Of a stretch of DNA of 64,000 nucleotides, positions 53,080 through 64,000 are shown piece after piece. The stretch spans positions 50,178,943-50,242,942 of the forward strand of contig NC_054707.1 of the NCBI RefSeq assembly GCF_016097555.1, in the 5' to 3' direction. The notes beneath the pieces were generated by a model that did no database searches, was not told the DNA's origin, and was given only the letters and a program-made list of their open reading frames with translations. The stretch comes from Gigantopelta aegis. Lineage: Eukaryota; Mollusca; Gastropoda; Neomphalida; Peltospiridae. Made by a program: the position numbers and the translations under genes. Numbering within the stretch: the stretch's first letter is position 1; every line of letters starts with the position of its first letter.

Positions 53080-55296
53080 AATGGGTGGGGGGGGGGGTGG
53101 TGGTGGTGGGGGGGGGGGGGGTGGTATTCCAAAGTACTCTAATATACATTATATAAAAGACGTCTACCATGAGGAAACATTTTGCTGGCCAAGATAACAC
53201 ATCTATACTAAAACGAAATATTTTCTTAAGTCAAACACTGACTTTTTGTGAAGTTTTGAAGGGAGTGCATACCCTCAGCACCATCCAACCCGGATATATA
53301 GGACCGTGTTAGTTCTCAACTGTGATGGCTCTGCGTTACAATGTTCCAGAAAAATAAATGAACGATAATTGTATTCATCTTAATTTATTTTTCTTTTAAT
53401 TATAAAACACCTCGCAAGCTACGTGTCCTCTTCAAGTTGAACATTTAGTAATTTAAAAAAATCAACAACACAGCACAATATAAAACGTCTGACGGGCTCT
53501 TAAAATGAAAATAGCAGATGTTGTATTGATAAAAACGTTGTCATCATGATTTGGGTTCCGTTTGTGTTCAAATCCATTGGCGATATATATATGGGACTAC
53601 CTGAAATAGACAATAATTCCTGCTTACAAGACGTATATGGTATATTAATAACACAGATGATAATGGAACAATGTACCTTGTACACTGAACATTTTAAATT
53701 AAAGTTTGTTTTGTTTAAAGACACCATTAGCTAGTGCACATTGATTAATGATTCATCGACAGTTGGATGGCAAATACCCAGATAGTTGACTTCGGTGCCC
53801 AAGAAAGCCTGCTTAATTAATATGCTTATACCATTTATGCCATGGACATGGTGCGCCGAGTTTGTAGCCAATTAAAGTTAAGCATGGTCTAATAAACCTG
53901 GGTAAACAGCCTTTGGGCTACCTGTTAACGACAGTGGTTCAGAATGCATAGTTGGTGACAAATAATGCATATAATATGCAGTAGCGGTACACCCTCCAAT
54001 GAGATGTACTAAGGTACGAACCCTATACCTCTTCTGTCTCATCTATAAGCCAAATGAGTGACCCCCCCCCCCTCCCCCGCAAAAGAAAGAAAGAAAAAAG
54101 AGTTATTTTTGACTGTAAAATAATAGAAAAGATGTCTATTATAAAACTGTTAACGTCGTGCTGGTCGCCTGTACTGAGGGTAGTTAAAAACATTTTTTTA
54201 ACGACACCACTAGAGCACACACTCATCGGCTATCAACAGTTGGCAATTCTGACAAGTCTTCAGAGGAAACCCACAACATTTTTTGAATAGCAGCAAGGGA
54301 TTTTATGTATGCACCACATAAAAAAGGCCTATGATACACAAGTGGTCACCCGAATAAATGCAGGTGAAGCCCAAGAATACAGTTAAAGCTTTTTTTTTTG
54401 TTTAACGACATCACTAGAGCACATTGGTTTATTAATCATCGGCTATTGATTGTCAAATATTTTGTAATTTTGACATATAGTTTTAGAGAGGAAACCCGCT
54501 TCATTTTTTTTCATTAATAACAAGGGATCTTTTATATGCACATCCCACACTAAGGGTAGCACATACCACGACCTTTCATATACCAGTCGTGATGTGCCGA
54601 CGGGGATAGGTCCTAGAGCGCATCAGGCGAGCTCTTTACAACTGGGCTACGTCTCGCCCCCTAAATGCAGGTGAATGAAGGAAATGTTTTATTTAACGAC
54701 ACACTCAGCACATTTTATTTACGGTTATATGGCGTCAGATATATGGTCATGGATCACACAGATATTGACAGAGAAACCCGCTGTCGCCACTTCATGGGCT
54801 ACTCTTTTCGATCAGCAGCAAGGGATCTTTTATATGCACCACCCCACAGACAGGACAGTACATACCACGGCCTTTGTTACACCAGTTGTGGAGCACTGGC
54901 TGGAACGAGAAATAGCCCAATAGGTTCACCGACGGGGATCGACCCTAGACCGACCGCGCATCAAGCGAACGCTTTACCACTGGGCTACGTCCCGCTCCAA
55001 ATGAAGGTGAAATCCCAAGAATAACGATTAAAAACACGTCTGCCTGTGACCTACCATTTCTCGCAGATGAACGGATGCGTTTCATACGTTTTGCCTATGC
55101 CGTAGTCGTACTGGCTCGTGAAGCGGTACAACATGAAGTAGATGTATCCAGTCGGCATGTCCTTAACCGTGAACGTTGAGTTCCCTCGCGCCCACGCCCA
55201 GTTATTGAGGTCGAACGCGTTTGTAGCGCCTCCCCATATATCGGCTTAAAAAACAAAAACAAAAAGTCATATAGATGCAGTTTAATATGCATGCCG

Positions 55297-55337
<41 letters not shown>

Positions 55338-56108
55338 CGCGCGCGCGCGTATGTGTGTATGTTGCGTTTGTGTATGTGTGTTGTTTGTGTGTGTGTGTGT
55401 GTGTGTGTTTGTGTGTGTATGTGTGTCGGCGCGCTAATTCCACGGGGTTACATAAGCAATGCGTTTACGTCACGTGGAAGGACATCGTTTGGCTTCCACA
55501 AAGTCTGCAACAATCCAGTACGCAAAAGAGAAAGATATTTGTCTTTAAACATGTTTCTTTGTTTCTGTAATAGCCGGATCCCAGTTTGCTTATCTTCAGT
55601 GGTCCGACGAGAACGGGCCATTTCAGGTGTCATTAAAGCAAATAAAATCGTATTGTCGGGAATGTTCTACACCTAATTTCACAAAACATCGTAAGTTTAC
55701 ATCTGCGACTACGTGCAAAACCAGGCTTAGGCCTACCATGTTTTGTGAAATATGGCCCAGGGCTGTAGCTTGGATTGTTTTGTGTCGGGTAGCAGATGAA
55801 TTCCTGGAACGAGCGAGCATGGAAGGCGCATGACACTAGAGCATTCGGGGGCATGTCCTCCAAGAAAGTTTGAAATCTAAAGTCTCTGACATACCATTTT
55901 GCAGTCATTTCAGGGAGGTTACATCAATACGTCAATGCATTACGTCAATAGCAATAACCAGTAAGTTTGTATTATTTTTACCGATTTTTAAAAATAATGT
56001 TTGTTGTTGGGGGGGGGGGGGGGGGGGGGCTTATCCTCCCCTCCCCCACACTAACTACGGCCCTGATTTTAAGATTTCTTAACATAAATCGAATATGCCG
56101 CGTTTGAA
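51989..56108. repeat. Triplicated segment, copy 3 (before the long satellite array)
   Basis: The same 4.1-kb content as copy 2, but the terminal satellite is expanded to 60 monomers (56109-62288) instead of 4. Confidence 0.96.
55055..55244 (-). CDS. Candidate C-type-lectin-like exon, copy 3
   Basis: Identical to copies 1 and 2. All three copies kept open frames and both splice sites. If transcribed together they would give three exon copies in one transcript; each starts in phase needing 1 base and ends with 2 bases, so they can splice to each other in frame. Confidence 0.5.
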
Positions 56109-59100
56109 GCTTCTTTAGTAGTATATACACAGTGTGATACCACCGTGGGGCCCATTCATTACACTGCTATAATTCGTCACGCTATTGTTCATCGTTTGGA
56201 AACGTAGTTTCGCTTCTTTAGTAGTATATACACAGTGTGATACCACCGTGGGGCCCATTCATTACACTGCTATAATTCGTCACGCTATTGTTCATCGTTT
56301 GGAAACGTAGTTTCGCTTCTTTAGTAGTATATACACAGTGTGATACCACCGTGGGGCCCATTCATTACACTGCTATAATTCGTCACGCTATTGTTCATCG
56401 TTTGGAAACGTAGTTTCGCTTCTTTAGTAGTATATACACAGTGTGATACCACCGTGGGGCCCATTCATTACACTGCTATAATTCGTCACGCTATTGTTCA
56501 TCGTTTGGAAACGTAGTTTCGCTTCTTTAGTAGTATATACACAGTGTGATACCACCGTGGGGCCCATTCATTACACTGCTATAATTCGTCACTCTATTGT
56601 TCATCGTTTGGAAACGTAGTTTCGCTTCTTTAGTAGTATATACACAGTGTGATACCACCGTGGGGCCCATTCATTACACTGCTATAATTCGTCACGCTAT
56701 TGTTCATCGTTTGGAAACGTAGTTTCGCTTCTTTAGTAGTATATACACAGTGTGATACCACCGTGGGGCTCATTCATTACACTGCTATAATTCGTCACGC
56801 TATTGTTCATCGTTTGGAAACGTAGTTTCGCTTCTTTAGTAGTATATACACAGTGTGATACCACCGTGGGGCCCATTCATGACACTGCTATAATTCGTCA
56901 CGCTATTGTTCATCGTTTGGAAACGTAGTTTCGCTTCTTTTGTAGTATATACACAGTGTGATACCACCGTGAGGCCCATTCATTACACTGCTATAATTCG
57001 TCACGCTATTGTTCATCGTTTGGAAACGTAGTTTCGCTTCTTTAGTTGTATATACACAGTGTGATACCACCGTGGGGCCCATTCATTACACTGCTATAAT
57101 TCGTCACGCTATTGTTCATCGTTTGGAAACGTAGTTTCGCTTCTTTAGTAGTATATACACAGTGTGATACCACCGTGGGGCCCATTCATTACACTGCTAT
57201 AATTCGTCACGCTATTGTTCATCGTTTGGAAACGTAGTTTCGCTTCTTTAGTAGTATATACACAGTGTGATACCACCGTGGGGCCCATTCATTACACTGC
57301 TATAATTCGTCACGCTATTGTTCATCGTTTGAAAACGTAGTTTCGCTTCTTTAGTAGTATATACACAGTGTGATACCACCGTGGGGCCCATTCATTACAC
57401 TGCTATAATTCGTCACGCTATTGTTCATCGTTTGGAAACGTAGTTTCGCTTCTTTAGTAGTATATACACAGTGTGATACCACCGTGGGGCCCATTCATTA
57501 CACTGCTATAATTCGTCACGCTATTGTTCATCGTTTGGAAACGTAGTTTCGCTTCTTTAGTAGTATATACACAGTGTGATACCACCGTGGGGCCCATTCA
57601 TTACACTGCTATAATTCGTCACGCTATTGTTCATCGTTTGGAAACGTAGTTTCGCTTCTTTAGTAGTATATACACAGTGTGATACCACCGTGGGGCCCAT
57701 TCATTACACTGCTATAATTCGTCACGCTATTGTTCATCGTTTGGAAACGTAGTTTCGCTTCTTTAGTAGTATATACACAGTGTGATACCACCGTGGGGCC
57801 CATTCATGACACTGCTATAATTCGTCACGCTATTGTTCATCGTTTGGAAACGTAGTTTCGCTTCTTTAGTAGTATATACACAGTGTGATACCACCGTGAG
57901 GCCCATTCATTACACTGCTATAATTCGTCACGCTATTGTTCATCGTTTGGAAACGTAGTTTCGCTTCTTTAGTAGTATATACACAGTGTGATACCACCGT
58001 GGGGCCCATTCATTACACTGCTATAATTCGTCACGCTATTGTTCATCGTTTGGAAACGTAGTTTCGCTTCTTTAGTAGTATATACACAGTGTGATACCAC
58101 CGTGGGGCCCATTCATTACACTGCTATAATTCGTCACGCTATTGTTCATCGTTTGGAAACGTAGTTTCGCTTCTTTAGTAGTATATACACAGTGTGATAC
58201 CACCGTGGGGCCCATTCATGACACTGCTATAATTCGTCACGCTATTGTTCATCGTTTGGAAACGTAGTTTCGCTTCTTTAGTAGTATATACACAGTGTGA
58301 TACCACCGTGAGGCCCATTCATTACACTGCTATAATTCGTCACGCTATTGTTCATCGTTTGGAAACGTAGTTTCGCTTCTTTAGTAGTATATACACAGTG
58401 TGATACCACCGTGAGGCCCATTCATTACACTGCTATAATTCGTCACGCTATTGTTCATCGTTTGGAAACGTAGTTTCGCTTCTTTAGTAGTATATACACA
58501 GTGTGATACCACCGTGGGGCCCATTCATTACACTGCTATAATTCGTCACGCTATTGTTCATCGTTTGGAAACGTAGTTTCGCTTCTTTAGTAGTATATAC
58601 ACAGTGTGATACCACCGTGGGGCCCATTCATTACACTGCTATAATTCGTCACGCTATTGTTCATCGTTTGGAAACGTAGTTTCGCTTCTTTAGTAGTATA
58701 TACACAGTGTGATACCACCGTGAGGCTCATTCATTACACTGCTATAATTCGTCACGCTATTGTTCATCGTTTGGAAACGTAGTTTCGCTTCTTTAGTAGT
58801 ATATACACAGTGTGATACCACCGTGGGGCCCATTCATTACACTGCTATAATTCGTCACGCTATTGTTCATCGTTTGAAAACGTAGTTTCGCTTCTTTAGT
58901 AGTATATACACAGTGTGATACCACCGTGGGGCCCATTCATTACACTGCTATAATTCGTCACGCTATTGTTCATCGTTTGGAACGTAGTTTCGCTTCTTTA
59001 GTAGTATATACACAGTGTGATACCACCGTGGGGCCCATTCATTACACTGCTATAATTCGTCACGCTATTGTTCATCGTTTGGAAACGTAGTTTGGCTTCT

Positions 59101-62100
59101 TTAGTAGTATATACACAGTGTGATACCACCGTGGGGCCCATTCATTACACTGCTATAATTCGTCACGCTATTGTTCATCGTTTGGAAACGTAGTTTCGCT
59201 TCTTTAGTAGTATATACACAGTGTGATACCACCGTGGGGCCCATTCATTACACTGCTATAATTCGTCACGCTATTGTTCATCGTTTGGAAACGTAGTTTC
59301 GCTTCTTTAGTAGTATATACACAGTGTGATACCACCGTGGGGCCCATTCATTACACTGCTATAATTCGTCACGCTATTGTTCATCGTTTGGAAACGTAGT
59401 TTCGCTTCTTTAGTAGTATATACACAGTGTGATACCACCGTGGGGCCCATTCATTACACTGCTATAATTCGTCACGCTATTGTTCATCGTTTGGAAACGT
59501 AGTTTCGCTTCTTTAGTAGTATATACACAGTGTGATACCACCGTGGGGCCCATTCATTACACTGCTATAATTCGTCACGCTATTGTTCATCGTTTGGAAA
59601 CGTAGTTTGGCTTCTTTAGTAGTATATACACAGTGTGATACCACCGTGAGGCTCATTCATTACACTGCTATAATTCGTCACGCTATTGTTCATCGTTTGG
59701 AAACGTAGTTTCGCTTCTTTAGTAGTATATACACAGTGTGATACCACCGTGGGGCCCATTCATGACACTGCTATAATTCGTCACGCTATTGTTCATCGTT
59801 TGGAAACGTAGTTTCGCTTCTTTTGTAGTATATACACAGTGTGATACCACCGTGAGGCCCATTCATTACACTGCTATAATTCGTCACGCTATTGTTCATC
59901 GTTTGGAAACGTAGTTTCGCTTCTTTAGTTGTATATACACAGTGTGATACCACCGTGGGGCCCATTCATTACACTGCTATAATTCGTCACGCTATTGTTC
60001 ATCGTTTGGAAACGTAGTTTCGCTTCTTTAGTAGTATATACACAGTGTGATACCACCGTGGGGCCCATTCATTACACTGCTATAATTCGTCACGCTATTG
60101 TTCATCGTTTGGAAACGTAGTTTCGCTTCTTTAGTAGTATATACACAGTGTGATACCACCGTGGGGCCCATTCATTACACTGCTATAATTCGTCACGCTA
60201 TTGTTCATCGTTTGGAAACGTAGTTTCGCTTCTTTAGTAGTATATACACAGTGTGATACCACCGTGGGGCCCATTCATTACACTGCTATAATTCGTCACG
60301 CTATTGTTCATCGTTTGGAAACGTAGTTTCGCTTCTTTAGTAGTATATACACAGTGTGATACCACCGTGGGGCCCATTCATGACACTGCTATAATTCGTC
60401 ACGCTATTGTTCATCGTTTGGAAACGTAGTTTCGCTTCTTTAGTAGTATATACACAGTGTGATACCACCGTGGGGCCCATTCATGACACTGCTATAATTC
60501 GTCACGCTATTGTTCATCGTTTGGAAACGTAGTTTCGCTTCTTTAGTAGTATATACACAGTGTGATACCACCGTGGGGCCCATTCATTACACTGCTATAA
60601 TTCGTCACGCTATTGTTCATCGTTTGGAAACGTAGTTTCGCTTCTTTAGTAGTATATACACAGTGTGATACCACCGTGGGGCCCATTCATTACACTGCTA
60701 TAATTCGTCACGCTATTGTTCATCGTTTGGAAACGTAGTTTCGCTTCTTTAGTAGTATATACACAGTGTGATACCACCGTGGGGCCCATTCATGACACTG
60801 CTATAATTCGTCACGCTATTGTTCATCGTTTGGAAACGTAGTTTCGCTTCTTTAGTAGTATATACACAGTGTGATACCACCGTGAGGCCCATTCATTACA
60901 CTGCTATAATTCGTCACGCTATTGTTCATCGTTTGGAAACGTAGTTTCGCTTCTTTAGTAGTATATACACAGTGTGATACCACCGTGAGGCCCATTCATT
61001 ACACTGCTATAATTCGTCACGCTATTGTTCATCGTTTGGAAACGTAGTTTCGCTTCTTTAGTAGTATATACACAGTGTGATACCACCGTGGGGCCCATTC
61101 ATTACACTGCTATAATTCGTCACGCTATTGTTCATCGTTTGGAAACGTAGTTTCGCTTCTTTAGTAGTATATACACAGTGTGATACCACCGTGGGGCCCA
61201 TTCATTACACTGCTATAATTCGTCACGCTATTGTTCATCGTTTGGAAACGTAGTTTCGCTTCTTTAGTAGTATATACACAGTGTGATACCACCGTGAGGC
61301 TCATTCATTACACTGCTATAATTCGTCACGCTATTGTTCATCGTTTGGAAACGTAGTTTCGCTTCTTTAGTAGTATATACACAGTGTGATACCACCGTGG
61401 GGCCCATTCATTACACTGCTATAATTCGTCACGCTATTGTTCATCGTTTGAAAACGTAGTTTCGCTTCTTTAGTAGTATATACACAGTGTGATACCACCG
61501 TGGGGCCCATTCATTACACTGCTATAATTCGTCACGCTATTGTTCATCGTTTGGAAACGTAGTTTCGCTTCTTTAGTAGTATATACACAGTGTGATACCA
61601 CCGTGGGGCCCATTCATTACACTGCTATAATTCGTCACGCTATTGTTCATCGTTTGGAAACGTAGTTTCGCTTCTTTAGTAGTATATACACAGTGTGATA
61701 CCACCGTGGGGCCCATTCATTACACTGCTATAATTCGTCACGCTATTGTTCATCGTTTGGAAACGTAGTTTCGCTTCTTTAGTAGTATATACACAGTGTG
61801 ATACCACCGTGGGGCCCATTCATTACACTGCTATAATTCGTCACGCTATTGTTCATCGTTTGGAAACGTAGTTTCGCTTCTTTAGTAGTATATACACAGT
61901 GTGATACCACCGTGGGGCCCATTCATTACACTGCTATAATTCGTCACGCTATTGTTCATCGTTTGGAAACGTAGTTTCGCTTCTTTAGTAGTATATACAC
62001 AGTGTGATACCACCGTGGGGCCCATTCATTACACTGCTATAATTCGTCACGCTATTGTTCATCGTTTGGAAACGTAGTTTCGCTTCTTTAGTAGTATATA

Positions 62101-62288
62101 CACAGTGTGATACCACCGTGGGGCCCATTCATTACACTGCTATAATTCGTCACGCTATTGTTCATCGTTTGGAAACGTAGTTTGGCTTCTTTAGTAGTAT
62201 ATACACAGTGTGATACCACCGTGAGGCTCATTCATTACACTGCTATAATTCGTCACGCTATTGTTCATCGTTTGGAAACGTAGTTTCG
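56109..62288. repeat. 103-bp satellite array, 60 monomers
   Basis: 6,179 bp equals 60 x 103 minus one base (a deletion near 58980). Monomers differ at a few sites only (ggggccc/gaggccc/gaggctc, cattac/catgac, ggaaacg/gaaaacg, gtttcg/gtttgg). Variant combinations recur as blocks: the rare pair ttttgtag and ttagttgta recurs after 28 monomers (56941 and 59824), and a run of at least 14 monomers (58.2-59.7 kb) recurs after 25 monomers (60.8-62.3 kb). No coding potential. Confidence 0.97.
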
Positions 62289-63409
62289 CTTCCAGAATAT
62301 CAACAACGATCTAAGAAAAAAACAACTATATGGAATAATTAATGCCAGATCCTGTTGGCACGTGCCAATTGTCAGTGCACTGCGGCTACTGACGGACACA
62401 TAATTGTTCCTGGTGGTGTATACGTTGATTTTGTAAGGTTTGATGAGCAAAGTTTCCATAAATATGCGTCATATCTGCCAAATCCCGCTTGGGTGTGGTT
62501 TGTATATGTGTGAACATTGTTTAAAATGCAAGCAAGATCATGCAGTTTGGTAATATTATGATGGAAGTAACACAAAACTTTTAACTCAAAATATTTAAAA
62601 AGAGTCCTCTTTATAATTATGACTTTATTTGTAATTCCCTTGAGACTGAAACTAACGTATCTTTCTTTAATTTAAACCATAGGTGGGCATTTAGATTGTC
62701 AGGGGCTAGTATGCATAAATCTCAAATGAAGATTCACAAATAACAGTGGTTATAACCCTTCCAACTCTAGAGTGAGCCCCCTTGTCATGGGTATTCCACG
62801 TAGATTTCTCATATGGACTAGTTTCTTTTTCTTCTTTTTTCTTCTTTTTTTGTTGTAAAATACGATTGTGTAGTTAATTTATGATAAAATGGTCAAATAA
62901 AAAAGGTTACTTTTTCAGTTATTTTTGACTGTAAAATAATAGTTTATTTACGGAATGGATGAGAGAAAAATGCAGTCATGTGGGACAGAGAAAGTAAACC
63001 TTCGGTGGAGGAAAATATCGTCTCTGGGACATGTATCATTGCATGTTTGCACGTAATGCTACTCTCAGACTGTCAACTGTCACGATGAAGTTGACCAACT
63101 CGACGGTTACGTTGTACTTTCCCCAACACTCAACTTAGATGGGTGCGCTCAGATTAACAACTAATCGGTCGTAGGTGTTATATACGACAAGCTTCGAGTT
63201 GTAAGAGTGCTCAGACTAGCAATTGGACGGTCGTAGAAGTCGGGAGATCGGCCAGTTGGCCAACTCCGTCGTGACAGTTGGTAGTTTGACACTGGTATAA
63301 CTTACTGTGAAATTGGGTTACGTCTTTAACCAACGTCCGTTCGGCGTCCGTCTCTAGCTGCATGAGATTGGCTTTATGACCGAGACAGATGGCCTGAAAA
63401 ACACTTTAG
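62289..63409. other. Unique flank after the satellite, with an inverted-repeat element
   Basis: Mostly AT-rich non-coding sequence. Positions 63074-63093 (caactgtcacgatgaagttg) and 63261-63280 are inverted copies (17 of 20 bases) and bound a probable MITE of about 220 bp. No gene is supported. Confidence 0.5.
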
Positions 63410-63609
63410 NNNNNNNNNNNNNNNNNNNNNNNNNNNNNNNNNNNNNNNNNNNNNNNNNNNNNNNNNNNNNNNNNNNNNNNNNNNNNNNNNNNNNNNNNNN
63501 NNNNNNNNNNNNNNNNNNNNNNNNNNNNNNNNNNNNNNNNNNNNNNNNNNNNNNNNNNNNNNNNNNNNNNNNNNNNNNNNNNNNNNNNNNNNNNNNNNNN
63601 NNNNNNNNN
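63410..63609. other. Assembly gap (200 N)
   Basis: Exactly 200 undetermined bases. Any open frame spanning it is meaningless. Confidence 1.
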
Positions 63610-63611
63610 GA

Positions 63612-63772
63612 AATATGCACAAAAAGATCCCCTTGTAGTAAGGAAAAATGTAAGGGTTTCCTCTTTAAAGACTTGTGTAAAATGTCCATCTACCTCAATA
63701 CCGATAATAAAAAATCAATGTGCTCTAGGGGTGTTAAACAAACAAACAAAACAAACTTTAACGGGTGAACTT
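63612..63772 (+). mobile_element. SINE 3' half, cut by the gap
   Basis: It contains the core remnant aaaaagatccccttgtagta and the tail aatcaatgtgctctaggggt followed by aaacaaacaaacaaaac, family B on the plus strand. The 5' half would lie in the gap. Confidence 0.8.
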
Positions 63773-64000
63773 AAACCATGGTCCCGCTTGGGCCATTAAG
63801 AACAAATATTCGGTTTTTTCAAATTCACTAGCCCTCCATTACACTTGTAATTTAAATGGACAACCAAAAACAAATTAAAATGTTCTGGATTGAATAATAA
63901 CCTGTTTCATCGTTTTCCGTTTTACGTCAAAGGAAACCGATGAATTGGACTCCATAAAAAAAGTTAAAAATTCATATAAAAAAACTATCTTAAGTTTAAA

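Noticed and set aside
56109..62288. CRISPR-like regular repeats
   Set aside because: Monomers are contiguous with no unique spacers, there are no cas genes and the genome is an animal's; it is satellite DNA.
62346..62440. Possible plus-strand exon reading NCQCTAATDGHIIVPGGVYV before gtaagg
   Set aside because: Acceptor has almost no pyrimidine tract and no family or neighbouring exon could be recognised.

Overview
The window is animal, almost certainly molluscan, nuclear DNA and most likely from a gastropod. The reasons are split genes with GT-AG introns, a dense load of tRNA-derived SINEs, MITEs, a non-LTR retrotransposon, long microsatellites and homopolymers, and one 200-base assembly gap. 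The species cannot be fixed from sequence alone. There is no bacterial gene, no CRISPR array and no rRNA or canonical tRNA gene.

Positions 1-28,030 (minus strand) hold the 5' two thirds of an oxysterol-binding-protein-related gene of the ORP10/ORP11 type. I traced 15 exons by hand. All splice junctions join in phase and give about 451 residues: an N-terminal Rab-effector-like helix (exon 1), a PH domain (exons 3-6), a helical linker (exons 7-9), an acidic linker with an FFAT-like motif (exons 10-12) and the start of the lipid-binding ORD through EQVSHHPP (exons 12-15). The rest of the ORD lies beyond the left edge. Introns carry SINEs, a pogo/Tigger-like MITE, a Harbinger-like DNA element and other repeats.

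The most unusual feature is that three minisatellites in this gene sit exactly on splice junctions and are built from them. The 51/58-bp array at 4.5-8.26 kb (about 70 copies) is the 3' end of exon 12 plus its splice donor. The 70-bp array at 13.5-14.4 kb (about 12 copies) is the 3' end of exon 9 plus its donor. The 55-bp array at 18.33-18.72 kb (7 copies) begins at the acceptor of exon 5 and repeats its ttccag. A decayed second copy of the exon 6 end and donor lies 108 bp inside its intron.

Positions 28-36 kb are intergenic: microsatellites, SINEs and a roughly 1-kb duplicated block (29.4-30.5 and 31.8-33.65 kb). A possible tiny first exon of a plus-strand gene is at 35,973. Positions 36.2-40.57 kb hold a nearly intact non-LTR retrotransposon with ORF1, then an endonuclease/reverse transcriptase ORF2 broken by one in-frame stop, and an (ATT)n tail. 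A palindromic TTAA MITE follows.

Positions 42.9-62.3 kb are a tandem triplication of a roughly 4.1-kb segment. Each copy carries SINEs, one candidate C-type-lectin-like exon (minus strand) and a terminal stretch of a 103-bp satellite: 4 monomers in copies 1 and 2, and 60 in copy 3, with block (higher-order) duplications. The last 1.7 kb holds an inverted-repeat element, the N gap and a SINE end.
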